The notes: a model not told the origin generated them from the sequence alone. A stretch of DNA of 64,000 nucleotides from Methylobacterium segetis (GCF_004348265.1 NZ_SMNT01000006.1:21627-85626); one strand, 5' to 3'. Positions 23,024-30,323 are shown, counted from the first letter of the stretch. Translations and numbers: made by a program.

Positions 23024-23226
23024 CGCCCATAGCGGATCGGAACTGCGAGGCCTGCGGTGGCGAGGGATCGGTCCTCTGCGAGCCTTGCACGGGCGAAGGC
23101 CTGTTCATGGGCGTCGATGGGGAGATGCACGCCTGCAATTCCTGCGGCGGCGCTGGACGATCCATTTGCAAGGCTTGCGATGGTACCGGGTCTGAGCACC
23201 TGAACTTGAAGGGTAATCTAAAATGA
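23020..23226 (+). CDS. Stand-alone DnaJ-type zinc-finger protein
   Basis: 68 residues containing four CxxCxGxG-type repeats: CEACGGEG, CEPCTGEG, CNSCGGAG and CKACDGTG. That is the pattern of the cysteine-rich centre of DnaJ, which binds two zincs, but with no J-domain or substrate domain. Both ends overlap neighbours by 4 nt (ATGA), so translation is coupled with the RHH gene and the 116-residue gene. A zinc-dependent chaperone or RNA-polymerase-associated role can only be guessed. Confidence 0.8.
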   Translation: MTPIADRNCEACGGEGSVLCEPCTGEGLFMGVDGEMHACNSCGGAGRSICKACDGTGSEHLNLKGNLK

Positions 23227-23573
23227 ATTCGGCTGGCGCACACAAATCCGATCGCATCGGCAAAGTTCTTCACCTGAGTAGCGCCCTTGCCGACCAGATC
23301 CTCATGGCGCGGCTCGAGGACCGCCCGGTGCAGACTTATGAAATCTCTGCGCTCGTGAAGGCGGCTCGGCTATTGGAGGAGCACGGCGAGCCTTGGCCGC
23401 CGTTGCTCACTCAAGTGCTGTGCGAACTGTCGGGAGCGATGGACAAGGGCCTGTCCGAAAGCAGTGAAGCCTTGCCTGAACAGTTTCTGGAGCAACGCGG
23501 GACCACCGTTCCGGAGCCGCCGGATGACGCCCGCGGCATGCGGCGCTTCCTGGGTCTGCTGAAGAAGGACTGA
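23223..23573 (+). CDS. Hypothetical protein, third gene of the RHH operon
   Basis: 116 residues, probably all helical and acidic towards the end; contains LSSALADQILMARLEDRPVQ and YEISALVKAARLLEEHGEPW. No family recognised. Starts within the stop of the zinc-finger gene (ATGA). No membrane segment or signal peptide. Confidence 0.7.
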   Translation: MNSAGAHKSDRIGKVLHLSSALADQILMARLEDRPVQTYEISALVKAARLLEEHGEPWPPLLTQVLCELSGAMDKGLSESSEALPEQFLEQRGTTVPEPPDDARGMRRFLGLLKKD

Positions 23574-24072
23574 CGGGGCCGGTGCTATCCCTGTCGAAGC
23601 AGGGCGCGTGGCTAGTTTTCGGTGAGCTAAAACTGTTCAGCCTGAAGCAGTTTCACCATTCCATAAGAGCAAAATATGCTCAGGAAAATGCTTCTTTACC
23701 CTACGTTCGTTCGTGATAAGTTCGTTGCACTGACAAGCATAGGTTGACAGTTTCGCCAAATGTTCCGCCGCTTCCTACGTGGGTAGCTCTTCGAGTAAAG
23801 CGACGATATGGCAGCATTTAAAGCGAGAAGGCGATGAGGCAGAAGCCGAACGCGATGATGGCTGTTTGCCCGTTGATCCGCCCCCCCCAGCGCTGATCAT
23901 GCCGGCCGCTCTCCCACCTTCAACTGAGCAGCAGTGCGGTGCTTTGGAGCTGCGAGCTATTCGCGAATATGGATCCTGCGTCGCACATTAGACTAAAGTA
24001 GCATACCGAATGCCGTGATTCCCGGCATGTTTGTGAGGCGATCCTCGATCGCAACAACGCAGACTGACTTCG

Positions 24073-24106
24073 CCCGCCAGCTCCCCAGGCTGAGCGGGAT
24101 TTTCTT
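24073..24106 (+). terminator. Intrinsic terminator-like hairpin
   Basis: CCCGCCAGC pairs with GCTGAGCGGG (one bulged A), followed by ATTTTCTT. No plus-strand gene lies directly upstream; the RHH operon ends 500 bp before. Confidence 0.6.
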
Positions 24107-24200
24107 GCTCACCTGCCGCAGGTGACCTGAACCTTCAGTTCTGCCAGTGTGACTGCATGGCCAGCCGCATCGCACCGCGGCTGGCTGTCGTTCCAAACTC

Positions 24201-24232
24201 AGCCCGCCCGGTTCGCCGCGGCGGGCTTCTTT
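24201..24232 (+). terminator. Intrinsic terminator-like hairpin
   Basis: AGCCCGC (24201-24207) pairs with GCGGGCT (24221-24227), followed by TCTTTGT. It sits just before the 95-residue gene at 24241. Confidence 0.6.
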
Positions 24233-24240
24233 GTATTCGG

Positions 24241-24528
24241 ATGTACAGTCCTGAAATCGGCCATCGGACCGCCGAAATTACAGCCTCAGAAGTCCAGATG
24301 ATCTCTGCCTCTCAGCCTCTCCGCTCGCCGCAAGAGCGAACGGTCGAAATGATGCTGTTCCTGTTGGCTCAGAACGCGCGGCCGAGTTGGCGCGACTGGT
24401 ATGAGGCGGTCGACGACATGTTCGGCGAGTTCAGCGAGCCTGAGAAGCATCGGATGGTTGAGGCTGGGATTGCGCTGATGGAGCGCCGCCTGAAATCGGC
24501 ACATGTGCCGCGCCTACAGGCGGCCTGA
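24241..24528 (+). CDS. Small hypothetical protein
   Basis: 95 residues from ATG 24241, or 76 from ATG 24298; neither has a strong Shine-Dalgarno site. The C-terminal part (RTVEMMLFLLAQNARPSWRD, YEAVDDMFGEFSEPEKHRMV) is helical with strong coding character. An ORF start at 24157 was rejected because it reads through two hairpins. No family recognised. It is alone between two non-coding blocks. Confidence 0.5.
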   Translation: MYSPEIGHRTAEITASEVQMISASQPLRSPQERTVEMMLFLLAQNARPSWRDWYEAVDDMFGEFSEPEKHRMVEAGIALMERRLKSAHVPRLQAA

Positions 24529-25111
24529 ACCGGCGCGGCAGAGGTCGGTAGAAGACGCTGTTCATGCGCCACGCACTTCACTTTTGCGAAGGCTGCGGCC
24601 GGCGAGGGGTAGAGGGTGCGGCGGTTGGCTTCGACATCCGACATAACCTCGCCGACAAAGCTTTCGCTGGGCAGCCCCACTGAGACCCATCGCATCGTGA
24701 GACCGTTAGAACCTCGCAGCCTCTGGGTTGCGGGGTTTCTCTTGCCACGCTTCACCTGCGTGAAGGTCTGGCCGGTAGCCCTTGGCATAGTGGCAGGGCT
24801 GGAGAACTTCCTCCAAAAGCCTCTCCGGTGCGGCCTCGCCGATCGTTGTATCCCCTCTGTCGACGGGGCCGCTTTGCCCTTTCAATGGTGATGCTCAGCA
24901 CTCGCCCCGCAGCCTTACGGCTCGCGGGGCTTCTTGCGTCTGGCGCTTGGCATGCCATCATGCCATCGAGAGCGCGCCCCCTCGCTCGCTCTCACCTGAG
25001 CCCGCCCGGCTTCCCGTCCCCTCGCCGTGGCGGGCTCAGTCGTGCTTGGGGCAATGCCATGCAGTCCGCCGCGGCGAGCACAAATTTGCTCGCCGCGACA
25101 GTCTCCCTTGA
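24529..25111. other. 583-bp stretch without a convincing gene
   Basis: No reading frame on either strand has consistent coding character. It contains a terminator-like hairpin (24904-24935) and a 10-bp perfect inverted repeat, TGAGCCCGCC at 24997-25006 with its complement at 25029-25038. It lies just downstream of the BstA-like gene. Confidence 0.45.
24904..24935 (+). terminator. Strong intrinsic terminator-like hairpin
   Basis: GCCCCGC plus AGCC pair with GGCT and GCGGGGC (one bulged C), a 4-nt loop, then TTCTT. Oriented on the plus strand, facing the 3' end of the BstA-like gene. Confidence 0.6.
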
Positions 25112-26044
25112 TCAGCGACGCGTGAGTGCGCGGACCGTTGCGGTCGGCCCTGCCTGGATGGCCTTGACGGCCGCGGTCGCCAAGACGGCAGGCAAGCTCT
25201 TGTCCTTGACCTTAGTGTTCAGATACTTCGGAAGCCCTTCCCGCAGGTACTTTTCGCGCAACCACTTCTTGAAGTAGCCAAGGGCTGCATCGGGATAGCA
25301 GTGCGCCTGCTGCGGATTGGAGGCGGACTGCGGGTAGGTGTCCGGAAAGTAGTGAAGATACGGGCGGCGCTCACCGAAACTGTCAGCGAGCTTCGCATCC
25401 CTCCAGTGCTTGCCCCACACGCATCCAATGCTTCCATCGGGCACGAAATGCGATCCCAGCACCACACCTTCGCGGATGAGAGCAAGCTGGATGCCTGCCG
25501 ACTCCTTGAAGATGCTGAAATACCCATCCGGCACGTTCTCCCAGTTCAGATCAATGCGATCGTGGAACTGGGACCAAATCGCCTGCTTAGCGGCATCGGG
25601 GTCGTATCCAACCCGCGCGTAGATGAAGCTCCGGAACGTCTTTCGAGCAAGCAGGCGATAGTTGTCGACGGCATGCTGCGAGGGCGGCTTGGCCTCGAAG
25701 GCGTAGTATTCCAGGAACGCCATGCAGATGAGGTCGCTGAAAGCGTGGTGGATGACGCCATCCCGCTTGACCGGGATGTACGGCGTTGTACCCGTGAAGC
25801 CCTGCTCGGCCAGAGTGGCCTTAATCCGAGCGACGCGCGGCATCGGCGGATCGTCATTCCAGCCGTTCGCGATGCGGAGGATGTTCGTGTGCTCGACCCC
25901 GCACATCCGAGCAAGACCGCGCAGCGTGAGGTAGGGCGTGCCGTCGCTGAGGACGCCCATTCCGACGCCATCAATCTCGACTTCCTTAGCGATCTCAAGC
26001 GGAAGCTCCCCCTGCGCGGGGGCGGTGACCGAATTCGTACTCAT
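25112..26044 (-). CDS. BstA-like prophage abortive-infection protein (candidate)
   Basis: 310 residues from ATG 26044, with AAGGA upstream. The N-terminal part (about 20-110) looks like a KilA-N/phage DNA-binding domain: KEVEIDGVGMGVLSDGTPYL, LTLRGLARMCGVEHTNILRI, then FSDLICMAFLEYYAFEA. The C-terminal part contains WSQFHDRIDLNWENVPDGYF, SIFKESAGIQLALIREG and PYLHYFPDTYPQSASNPQQA, which I recall as the pattern of the BstA family. BstA proteins are prophage defence factors that stop invading phage replication and are silenced by a cognate DNA element (aba) in the bstA leader. The match is from memory; an ordinary phage antirepressor-like protein is the alternative. A 283-bp structured leader precedes it. 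Confidence 0.55.
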   Translation of the reverse strand: MSTNSVTAPAQGELPLEIAKEVEIDGVGMGVLSDGTPYLTLRGLARMCGVEHTNILRIANGWNDDPPMPRVARIKATLAEQGFTGTTPYIPVKRDGVIHHAFSDLICMAFLEYYAFEAKPPSQHAVDNYRLLARKTFRSFIYARVGYDPDAAKQAIWSQFHDRIDLNWENVPDGYFSIFKESAGIQLALIREGVVLGSHFVPDGSIGCVWGKHWRDAKLADSFGERRPYLHYFPDTYPQSASNPQQAHCYPDAALGYFKKWLREKYLREGLPKYLNTKVKDKSLPAVLATAAVKAIQAGPTATVRALTRR

Positions 26045-26327
26045 TGAGCTTTTGTCCTTATACATCAGAGCTTTAGGGTGGTGCTCTGTAGTTGCCACTG
26101 GTCCGTTTTTTTGTCGGAATGGCTGGACAAGCTCACGAGAACGTGGAAATGATCTCGGCGTGCAGAGCGGGTCCGGCCATGCCGGCACCCCTTGAGAGGC
26201 CACCGTGGTTTGCTCCACGGTGGCTTTTCTCATGGAGAACGCCAAGCTTAACGCAGATGGGCGCTCTTCACAAATTGCAAAGGTTGCAGCACGTCGCGCG
26301 CCCGAGATGTGCGGTCTTTGCAACATC
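26045..26327 (-). promoter_or_regulatory. Leader of the BstA-like gene; candidate self-immunity (aba-type) region
   Basis: 283 bp with no gene. It holds a perfect 10-bp hairpin (26199-26224), repeated AAAGCTC (two copies close to the start codon), and a TTGCA-rich patch at 26272-26325 with direct and inverted copies (TTGCAAAGGTTGCA, CTTTGCAAC). In BstA systems the aba element lies in this position. Function here is inferred from position only. Confidence 0.4.
26199..26230 (+). terminator. Perfect intrinsic terminator opposite the BstA-like leader
   Basis: GCCACCGTGG (26199-26208) and its exact complement (26215-26224) flank a 6-nt loop and are followed by TTTTCT on the plus strand. It would stop plus-strand transcription running antisense through the BstA-like gene, or act as a structured element in the leader. 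Confidence 0.7.
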
Positions 26328-26558
26328 TTACATCACACCGCGCATCATCGCTGGGCACCGCCGCCACTTCGGCAGCGCCTTCGTACCACCCCGCTCAGCC
26401 AGTCCGCGCCGCTCCAGCGCCTCGCAGATCCGCGCAGCCGCCTCGGCGCGGGTTCGCGTCGGCAACTCTGCCCGGCGCGCAATCACGCTCAGCGTGGCGA
26501 ACTCGTCGGTGAGCGCCGCCAACACCTTGCGGGCCTGGATCGGAAGCGGACCTCTCAC
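26328..26558 (-). CDS. Small winged-helix-like protein
   Basis: 76 residues from GTG 26558. ARKVLAALTDEFATLSVIAR followed by CEALERRGLAERGG has the helix pattern of a winged helix-turn-helix domain. Its start overlaps the stop of the upstream gene (GTGA). It is the last gene of the tiny-gene string and lies directly upstream of the BstA-like leader. Confidence 0.6.
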   Translation of the reverse strand: MRGPLPIQARKVLAALTDEFATLSVIARRAELPTRTRAEAAARICEALERRGLAERGGTKALPKWRRCPAMMRGVM

Positions 26559-26896
26559 TGATCAGTCGCGCTGCCTGTCGGAGGCGGCTGCGATAGGCCC
26601 TGCGCCTTCCAGCGCCAGCCGCCCGACCAGTCCGGATAGCTTTCGATCCGACGTCCGCCGCAGGCCGTGCACCGGCAGCGCAACGCCACGTCCGGCACGT
26701 ACTCGTCGGGGCGGAGCCGCTCGAACGGAATCAGCGCCTCGTGATTGCAGGCGCACTTCACGGTGATACCGCGGGCTCCGTTCTGGCGCGCGTTGGCGAC
26801 CGTGGCCGGCTCGCACTCCCGGCCCTCCACGTCGTAGCTCCGGCGCGGGTTGCGGAGGCGGCGCGGGACGGATGGACCTCTGCCGATCGCGCGCAT
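26555..26896 (-). CDS. Hypothetical Cys-rich protein
   Basis: 113 residues from ATG 26896 (MRAIGRGPSVPRR). Residues about 50-95 carry Cys pairs in VKCACNHE and LRCRCTACGGRR, suggesting a zinc ribbon. An upstream Met at 26950 would overlap the preceding gene and gives an Arg-only leader, so it was not used. Stop overlaps the next gene by 4 nt. Confidence 0.6.
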   Translation of the reverse strand: MRAIGRGPSVPRRLRNPRRSYDVEGRECEPATVANARQNGARGITVKCACNHEALIPFERLRPDEYVPDVALRCRCTACGGRRIESYPDWSGGWRWKAQGLSQPPPTGSATDQ

Positions 26897-26912
26897 GGCC
26901 TCACCACTTCGC

Positions 26913-27170
26913 CTAGGGCGCCGTGCCCTGCGCCTCGTCGCGCTCTGCACGAAGCTGCATCAGAGCTAGCTCGAAGTCTGAGATCTCAACGACCCTGGCC
27001 GCCGCAAGCCGCGCCTCGTTTCTCGACAGACGGCCGGTGTGGGCGATCTGATCAGGATCCTCGGTGAAGAACAGGTGCCCGATAGCGAGGCCGTTCGCAT
27101 CCTCGATGCGGTAGGCATCCTCGAGTTCGACGACGCGCCAGGGCGGTACAAAGCGGATTGGGTCGGTCAT
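26913..27170 (-). CDS. Hypothetical phage-type protein
   Basis: 85 residues, acidic and well-folded looking: MTDPIRFVPPWRVVELEDAY, then GHLFFTEDPDQIAHTG, and a helical tail FELALMQLRAERDEAQG. Its ATG overlaps the stop of the 35-residue membrane protein (ATGA). No family recognised. Confidence 0.65.
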   Translation of the reverse strand: MTDPIRFVPPWRVVELEDAYRIEDANGLAIGHLFFTEDPDQIAHTGRLSRNEARLAAARVVEISDFELALMQLRAERDEAQGTAP

Positions 27171-27274
27171 AGGCGCAGCCAGAACAACATCATACCGCTG
27201 AGAGACAGAGCGGCCAAAATGATCGCCCTGAGCGGGATCAACCCTGCATCCCGCTTGACGTTCAGATCCTTCAC
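27167..27274 (-). CDS. 35-residue membrane protein
   Basis: GTG 27274 encodes VKDLNVKRDAGLIPLR followed by one hydrophobic helix (AIILAALSLSGMMLFWLRL). GGAGA lies 5 nt upstream. It overlaps the downstream gene by ATGA and a 10-codon frame upstream by GTGA (27271-27303, MTELARPETR). The position and size recall phage holin- or spanin-like peptides, but this is a guess. Confidence 0.5.
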   Translation of the reverse strand: MKDLNVKRDAGLIPLRAIILAALSLSGMMLFWLRL

Positions 27275-27299
27275 CGAGTCTCCGGCCGGGCCAGCTCGG

Positions 27300-27407
27300 T
27301 CATTGCGGAACGCAAGTTTCCAGAGCGACGACGAGGCCCATCACGGTGATTGCGACAGCGCCAGCGATGACGATCGCGCCAAACGGGCTTTGGTGGAGCG
27401 GCAGCAT
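27300..27407 (-). CDS. 35-residue membrane protein
   Basis: MLPLHQSPF followed by one transmembrane helix (GAIVIAGAVAITVMGLVVAL) and a short ETCVPQ tail. The ATG at 27407 shares one base with the stop of the upstream gene (TGATG). A longer frame from 27506 would overlap that gene out of frame and was rejected. Confidence 0.5.
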   Translation of the reverse strand: MLPLHQSPFGAIVIAGAVAITVMGLVVALETCVPQ

Positions 27408-27670
27408 CACCGCTTCTCCGGCCGGGCCAACCAGATTGCAGTTCGCACCGCGGACCGCTTCAAGCCATCGCTTGCCGAGCTGTCCGCCAGCACGTCCGAG
27501 GCCCATCGATTGCTGCTGATCGCGACGGCAAGATCGAGCTCGTGACTCTCTCCAAAGGCGAAGAGGGTCGTTGCCGGATCGGCCATGTAGGCATCGACAG
27601 CGGCGCTTACCGCATCGTCGGAGAGGGTGTTCTCTTTCACCAGATCGCCGATTGTGGGTTGCTCAGCCAC
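27407..27670 (-). CDS. Hypothetical protein
   Basis: 87 residues from GTG 27670 (MAEQPTIGDLVKENTLSDDA). Soluble, acidic, probably helical: VSAAVDAYMADPATTLFAFG, then AVAISSNRWASDVLADSS. It overlaps the preceding 57-codon gene by 8 nt. No family recognised. Confidence 0.65.
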   Translation of the reverse strand: MAEQPTIGDLVKENTLSDDAVSAAVDAYMADPATTLFAFGESHELDLAVAISSNRWASDVLADSSASDGLKRSAVRTAIWLARPEKR

Positions 27671-27836
27671 GCTGTCGCTCCCTTGCCAGCGCTCTCAGCG
27701 CTTCGGCGTACAGATCCACCGCGCCGGGAGGCACGATGAAGCCTTCCAGACGCCCTTCCTCCGCGCGGTCAGCGATCTCGCGCAACTCGCTCACGGTGTA
27801 GCTGGTGATACGGCGGGGCGGTGCCTTCGTAGTCAT
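27663..27836 (-). CDS. 57-residue hypothetical protein
   Basis: ATG 27836 encodes MTTKAPPRRITSYTVSELRE, then IADRAEEGRLEGFIVPPGAV and an alpha-helical end (DLYAEALRALARERQRG). It is the first gene of the six-gene string, 61 bp after the baseplate-like gene. Codon use is like its neighbours. Confidence 0.6.
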   Translation of the reverse strand: MTTKAPPRRITSYTVSELREIADRAEEGRLEGFIVPPGAVDLYAEALRALARERQRG

Positions 27837-27897
27837 GCCGCGAGGATAGGGCTCACCACCGAAAATCCCAGGTCGAGGATGCCGGCCGAATGGCCCT

Positions 27898-29013
27898 TCA
27901 CGTCACCGCCTCCGGCTTCGCCTGGCTCGCGCCGAGGTCGTAGAAGCCGTCGTTCTCCTTGGCGTTTGCGTAGCGCTGCTCCCAGGCCAGCCGGTTCACC
28001 ATCTCGATCGTCGTGACGGTGCCAGCGTTCGCATCCTGCATGTACGTGTAGGCCGCCAGCTTCAGCACCTCGGTCCCGCTCTCGGTCGGGAACAGCATGG
28101 GGCTCTTCACCGACACAGCGTCGCTCGGCTCCCAGAGCCCGCCGATCCCAGGGCGTAGCCAGCCCTTGTAGGTGAGGCTGAGCTGCAGAGCGAAAGATTG
28201 CAGGACCTGAGCCTCCCAATTCGTCCGCAGCTGCGCGCCGCGCTCGTCCAATGGCATCTCGGCGATGATCTTCTGGACCGCGCCAGGGGTGCCGCCGGGG
28301 ACCGTGGCCTTCGCCTGTACCTCGGAGGCCTTCTTGCCGGATAGGCTGTCGGAACCGGGCTGCTGAGCGCCGATGATAAGCGCCTCAACCGCAAGATGGC
28401 GCAGCTGGCAGGTCGCTGCGAGGATGTTCTCGCCTTCGACAAAGCGCGCGACCTTGTCGGCGGTCTTCGGCCCGGCCACGAGGTTGCCCTTGGCATCGGC
28501 ATAGAAGAACAGACCGCGCTGCTTGCAGAGCCGCGCGATCAGATCGAAGGGCGTCTCACCGTAGCGAACCATGACGTTCGGGAAGGGCTGATCCCAGCCG
28601 TCAGGGCCGTTCTGCACCCGGAAGCTCAGGCCGTAGGGCTTCAGCACTGCGTTTGCGATGGCGTCGAGCTTGTAACCTCGGTACTGGCCCGTCCCGCCGT
28701 TGATGCTGGCCTCGGTGATGAGGCCGGCCTTGCCGTAGCCGACGAGCTGCACCGCGTGCCGGTTGGCGTCGTAAGCCGCCTGCCGGTCGCGGATGTAGCC
28801 TCTCTCGATGACGTTGTAGCCAGCCAAGACGATGTCGACCCGATCGCCCGGGGCAAGCCGCAGCTCCTTGATCGCGCTGGGCTCCGCGCAGACCAAGCGT
28901 AAGCGGCGGAGCCATCCCTCAGTGCGGAAGTCCTGTTGCACCTCGACGGAGATCCAGTTGCGGTAGACGCCGCCCTTGGTCCGGACTTCGCAGATGAGTT
29001 CGGGATCAGCCAC
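27898..29013 (-). CDS. Phage baseplate hub protein (Mu gpP / phage D-like)
   Basis: 371 residues from GTG 29013. MADPELICEVRTKGGVYRNW, the SVEVQQDFRTEGWLRRLRLV strand region, LRLAPGDRVDIVLAGYNVIE, and VQLVGYGKAGLITEAS with FDLIARLCKQRGLFFYADAK are typical of the tail-hub family (Mu gpP, T4 gp27-like fold). It overlaps the upstream Nu1-like gene by 8 nt. No other tail gene is in the island, so this is probably a remnant or a borrowed part. Confidence 0.75.
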   Translation of the reverse strand: MADPELICEVRTKGGVYRNWISVEVQQDFRTEGWLRRLRLVCAEPSAIKELRLAPGDRVDIVLAGYNVIERGYIRDRQAAYDANRHAVQLVGYGKAGLITEASINGGTGQYRGYKLDAIANAVLKPYGLSFRVQNGPDGWDQPFPNVMVRYGETPFDLIARLCKQRGLFFYADAKGNLVAGPKTADKVARFVEGENILAATCQLRHLAVEALIIGAQQPGSDSLSGKKASEVQAKATVPGGTPGAVQKIIAEMPLDERGAQLRTNWEAQVLQSFALQLSLTYKGWLRPGIGGLWEPSDAVSVKSPMLFPTESGTEVLKLAAYTYMQDANAGTVTTIEMVNRLAWEQRYANAKENDGFYDLGASQAKPEAVT

Positions 29014-29653
29014 GCGAGCCTCCTGTGCCGGTGATGTCGGATAGGGCGAGATCCCGCTGGAAGCGCCGCGGATCGTCGTCGAAGCGGGCATTCCACACGG
29101 GATTGGCGTCGAGGTGCTGTTCGAGGGCGTCCGGCTCGAAACGGACGCCTGCCGCCTCAGCGTAGGCCTGCCAGTTCGGCTCGGTGAGCCAGCCAGAGGG
29201 TGCGCGGAGATCGTGCTCGTCGCCCTGAAAGTCGGGATGGCGCATCGCCTGCAGCGTCAGCCCGGCCGCCTCAATGAAAGGCGAATGCGCGAGGCGAGCC
29301 GCAGCGTAGGCCACCTCAAGCGAGCCGCCGGCCTCCAGCACGGCCGCGGCGACGATGTCCGCGTGCGGACGCAGCAGGTAGAGCACCGTGCGCCAAACCG
29401 CGATGTCGAAGGGGTTGCCGTCGCTGCTCGCCTCGGCCGGCTGGTGACGAGCTGCGGTCTGGGCCGGAACGTTGCCCTTCGCCATCCCGCCTCGGTAAAC
29501 CGCCGGGCGCTCGCTCAGCAGTCGCTCGGACGCTTCGATGTCCACGCGTGCATCTGCCGTCATCACGAGGTGACCGCGCGCCTCCCACTTCTGGATCGTC
29601 GAGCGGTTCACGCGGTGGCGACGGGCGAAGGCTGCTTTGGTTTCCGTTGCCAT
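29006..29653 (-). CDS. Phage DNA-packaging Nu1-like protein
   Basis: 215 residues. The N-terminal 50 form a winged-helix/MerR-like DNA-binding motif (KAAFARRHRVNRSTIQKWEA, RGHLVMTADARVDIEASERL), as in small-terminase Nu1-type and related phage proteins; the remainder is helical and unassigned. No large terminase is present. The start ATG 29653 has no Shine-Dalgarno site; instead five GGCAAC copies lie at and before it. Confidence 0.65.
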   Translation of the reverse strand: MATETKAAFARRHRVNRSTIQKWEARGHLVMTADARVDIEASERLLSERPAVYRGGMAKGNVPAQTAARHQPAEASSDGNPFDIAVWRTVLYLLRPHADIVAAAVLEAGGSLEVAYAAARLAHSPFIEAAGLTLQAMRHPDFQGDEHDLRAPSGWLTEPNWQAYAEAAGVRFEPDALEQHLDANPVWNARFDDDPRRFQRDLALSDITGTGGSRG

Positions 29654-29684
29654 GGGTTGCCTGTTGCCGTGTTGCCTGTTGCCG
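29646..29684 (-). repeat. Five GGCAAC hexamers at the start of the Nu1-like gene
   Basis: On the minus strand GGCAAC occurs five times in 39 nt, including a 15-bp tandem duplication at 29656-29684 (GTTGCCTGTTGCCG on the plus strand) and a copy overlapping the second codon. Could be a binding site for a protein or an RNA-level control; it could also be replication slippage. Confidence 0.55.
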
Positions 29685-29853
29685 GGTTTTGATGCGTCAG
29701 GGCTACTGACCTATCGACCTCGCGCTGACCCTCGGGCCTCTCCCCCCTTGGGAAGGACCCTGGGAATCGCATGCTGACCCGCTTCACGCTCTGGAAAGCG
29801 GTCTGAGATAGGTTGTGGGCGACCGATCTCGCGCGCACTACCCTCGGCTTCCA

Positions 29854-30177
29854 ATGACCCAACCTAATGGCGCCGCACCCGCGGCCCCCGACAAGCGGCT
29901 CGGTGGCGAGCGTCACGAGACGCTGCGCTTGGCCACCATCGTGCTGGAGGATGGCGAGCAGATCCCATGCGTGATCCGGGATATGTCGGTGAGCGGGGCC
30001 AAGCTCAGCGTGGCGCGTCGCTTTCGCCTGCCCGAATACTTCGACCTTATGGTCGCCGGTCGCGACCTGACGTGTCGGGTTCGACGCGCGTGGCGGCGAG
30101 GCGATTTCGCTGGCGTCTCGCTCCTGGCTGCCGATGGCGTCCTGAAAGAGGCGGCGGAACAGGGTCGAACACCCTGA
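29854..30177 (+). CDS. PilZ domain protein
   Basis: 107 residues from ATG 29854. The PilZ core is clear: RHETLRLATIVLEDGEQIPC, then VIRDMSVSGAKLSVARRF (the DxSxxG-type motif), and DLTCRVRRAWRRGDFAGVSL. The N-terminal arginine motif is RxxxxR-like (RHETLR), so binding of c-di-GMP is plausible but not certain. It is oriented opposite to its neighbours and is followed by a 37-residue membrane protein. Such chromosomal-type PilZ genes are common in Methylobacterium; here it is island cargo. Confidence 0.85.
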   Translation: MTQPNGAAPAAPDKRLGGERHETLRLATIVLEDGEQIPCVIRDMSVSGAKLSVARRFRLPEYFDLMVAGRDLTCRVRRAWRRGDFAGVSLLAADGVLKEAAEQGRTP

Positions 30178-30199
30178 CCAGCACCTAGGAGAGCGCCCC

Positions 30200-30313
30200 T
30201 TGCTCAAGTTCCTCAGCCGATGGTTCGCGCTCTCGGTCGTCTTCGGCCTGCTGCTCGGCCGGTTCATGAAGGCGGGCAAAGGACCACCGATGCGGGATGA
30301 TGAGCGGCGGTAA
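30200..30313 (+). CDS. 37-residue single-pass membrane protein
   Basis: TTG 30200 after GGAGAGC reads LLKFLSRWFALSVVFGLLLG, then RFMKAGKGPPMRDDERR. One hydrophobic helix with a charged cytoplasmic tail. It starts 22 bp after the PilZ gene and may be cotranscribed. Real but small; the non-ATG start lowers confidence. Confidence 0.4.
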   Translation: MLKFLSRWFALSVVFGLLLGRFMKAGKGPPMRDDERR

Positions 30314-30323
30314 GTCTGCACGC

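Larger units (their letters stand above)
23574..24240. other. 667-bp non-coding stretch: AT-rich then hairpin-dense
   Basis: About 23620-23780 is AT-rich for this genome and contains promoter-like TTGACA (23754). From 24070 it becomes a series of hairpins: 24073-24106, CACCTG/CAGGTG near 24112, GCCAGCCGC/GCGGCTGGC at 24159-24184, and 24201-24235. Two short open frames (70 and 67 codons) cover parts of it but have no coding character. Candidate site for small RNAs or a control region. Confidence 0.5.

Noticed and set aside
23779..24196. Two short frames (70 and 67 codons) in the hairpin region.
   Set aside because: Low-complexity sequence, no ribosome site and overlap with strong hairpins.
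25301..26047. A 248-codon plus-strand frame opposite the BstA-like gene.
   Set aside because: Antisense noise; the minus-strand protein has coherent domains and a ribosome site.
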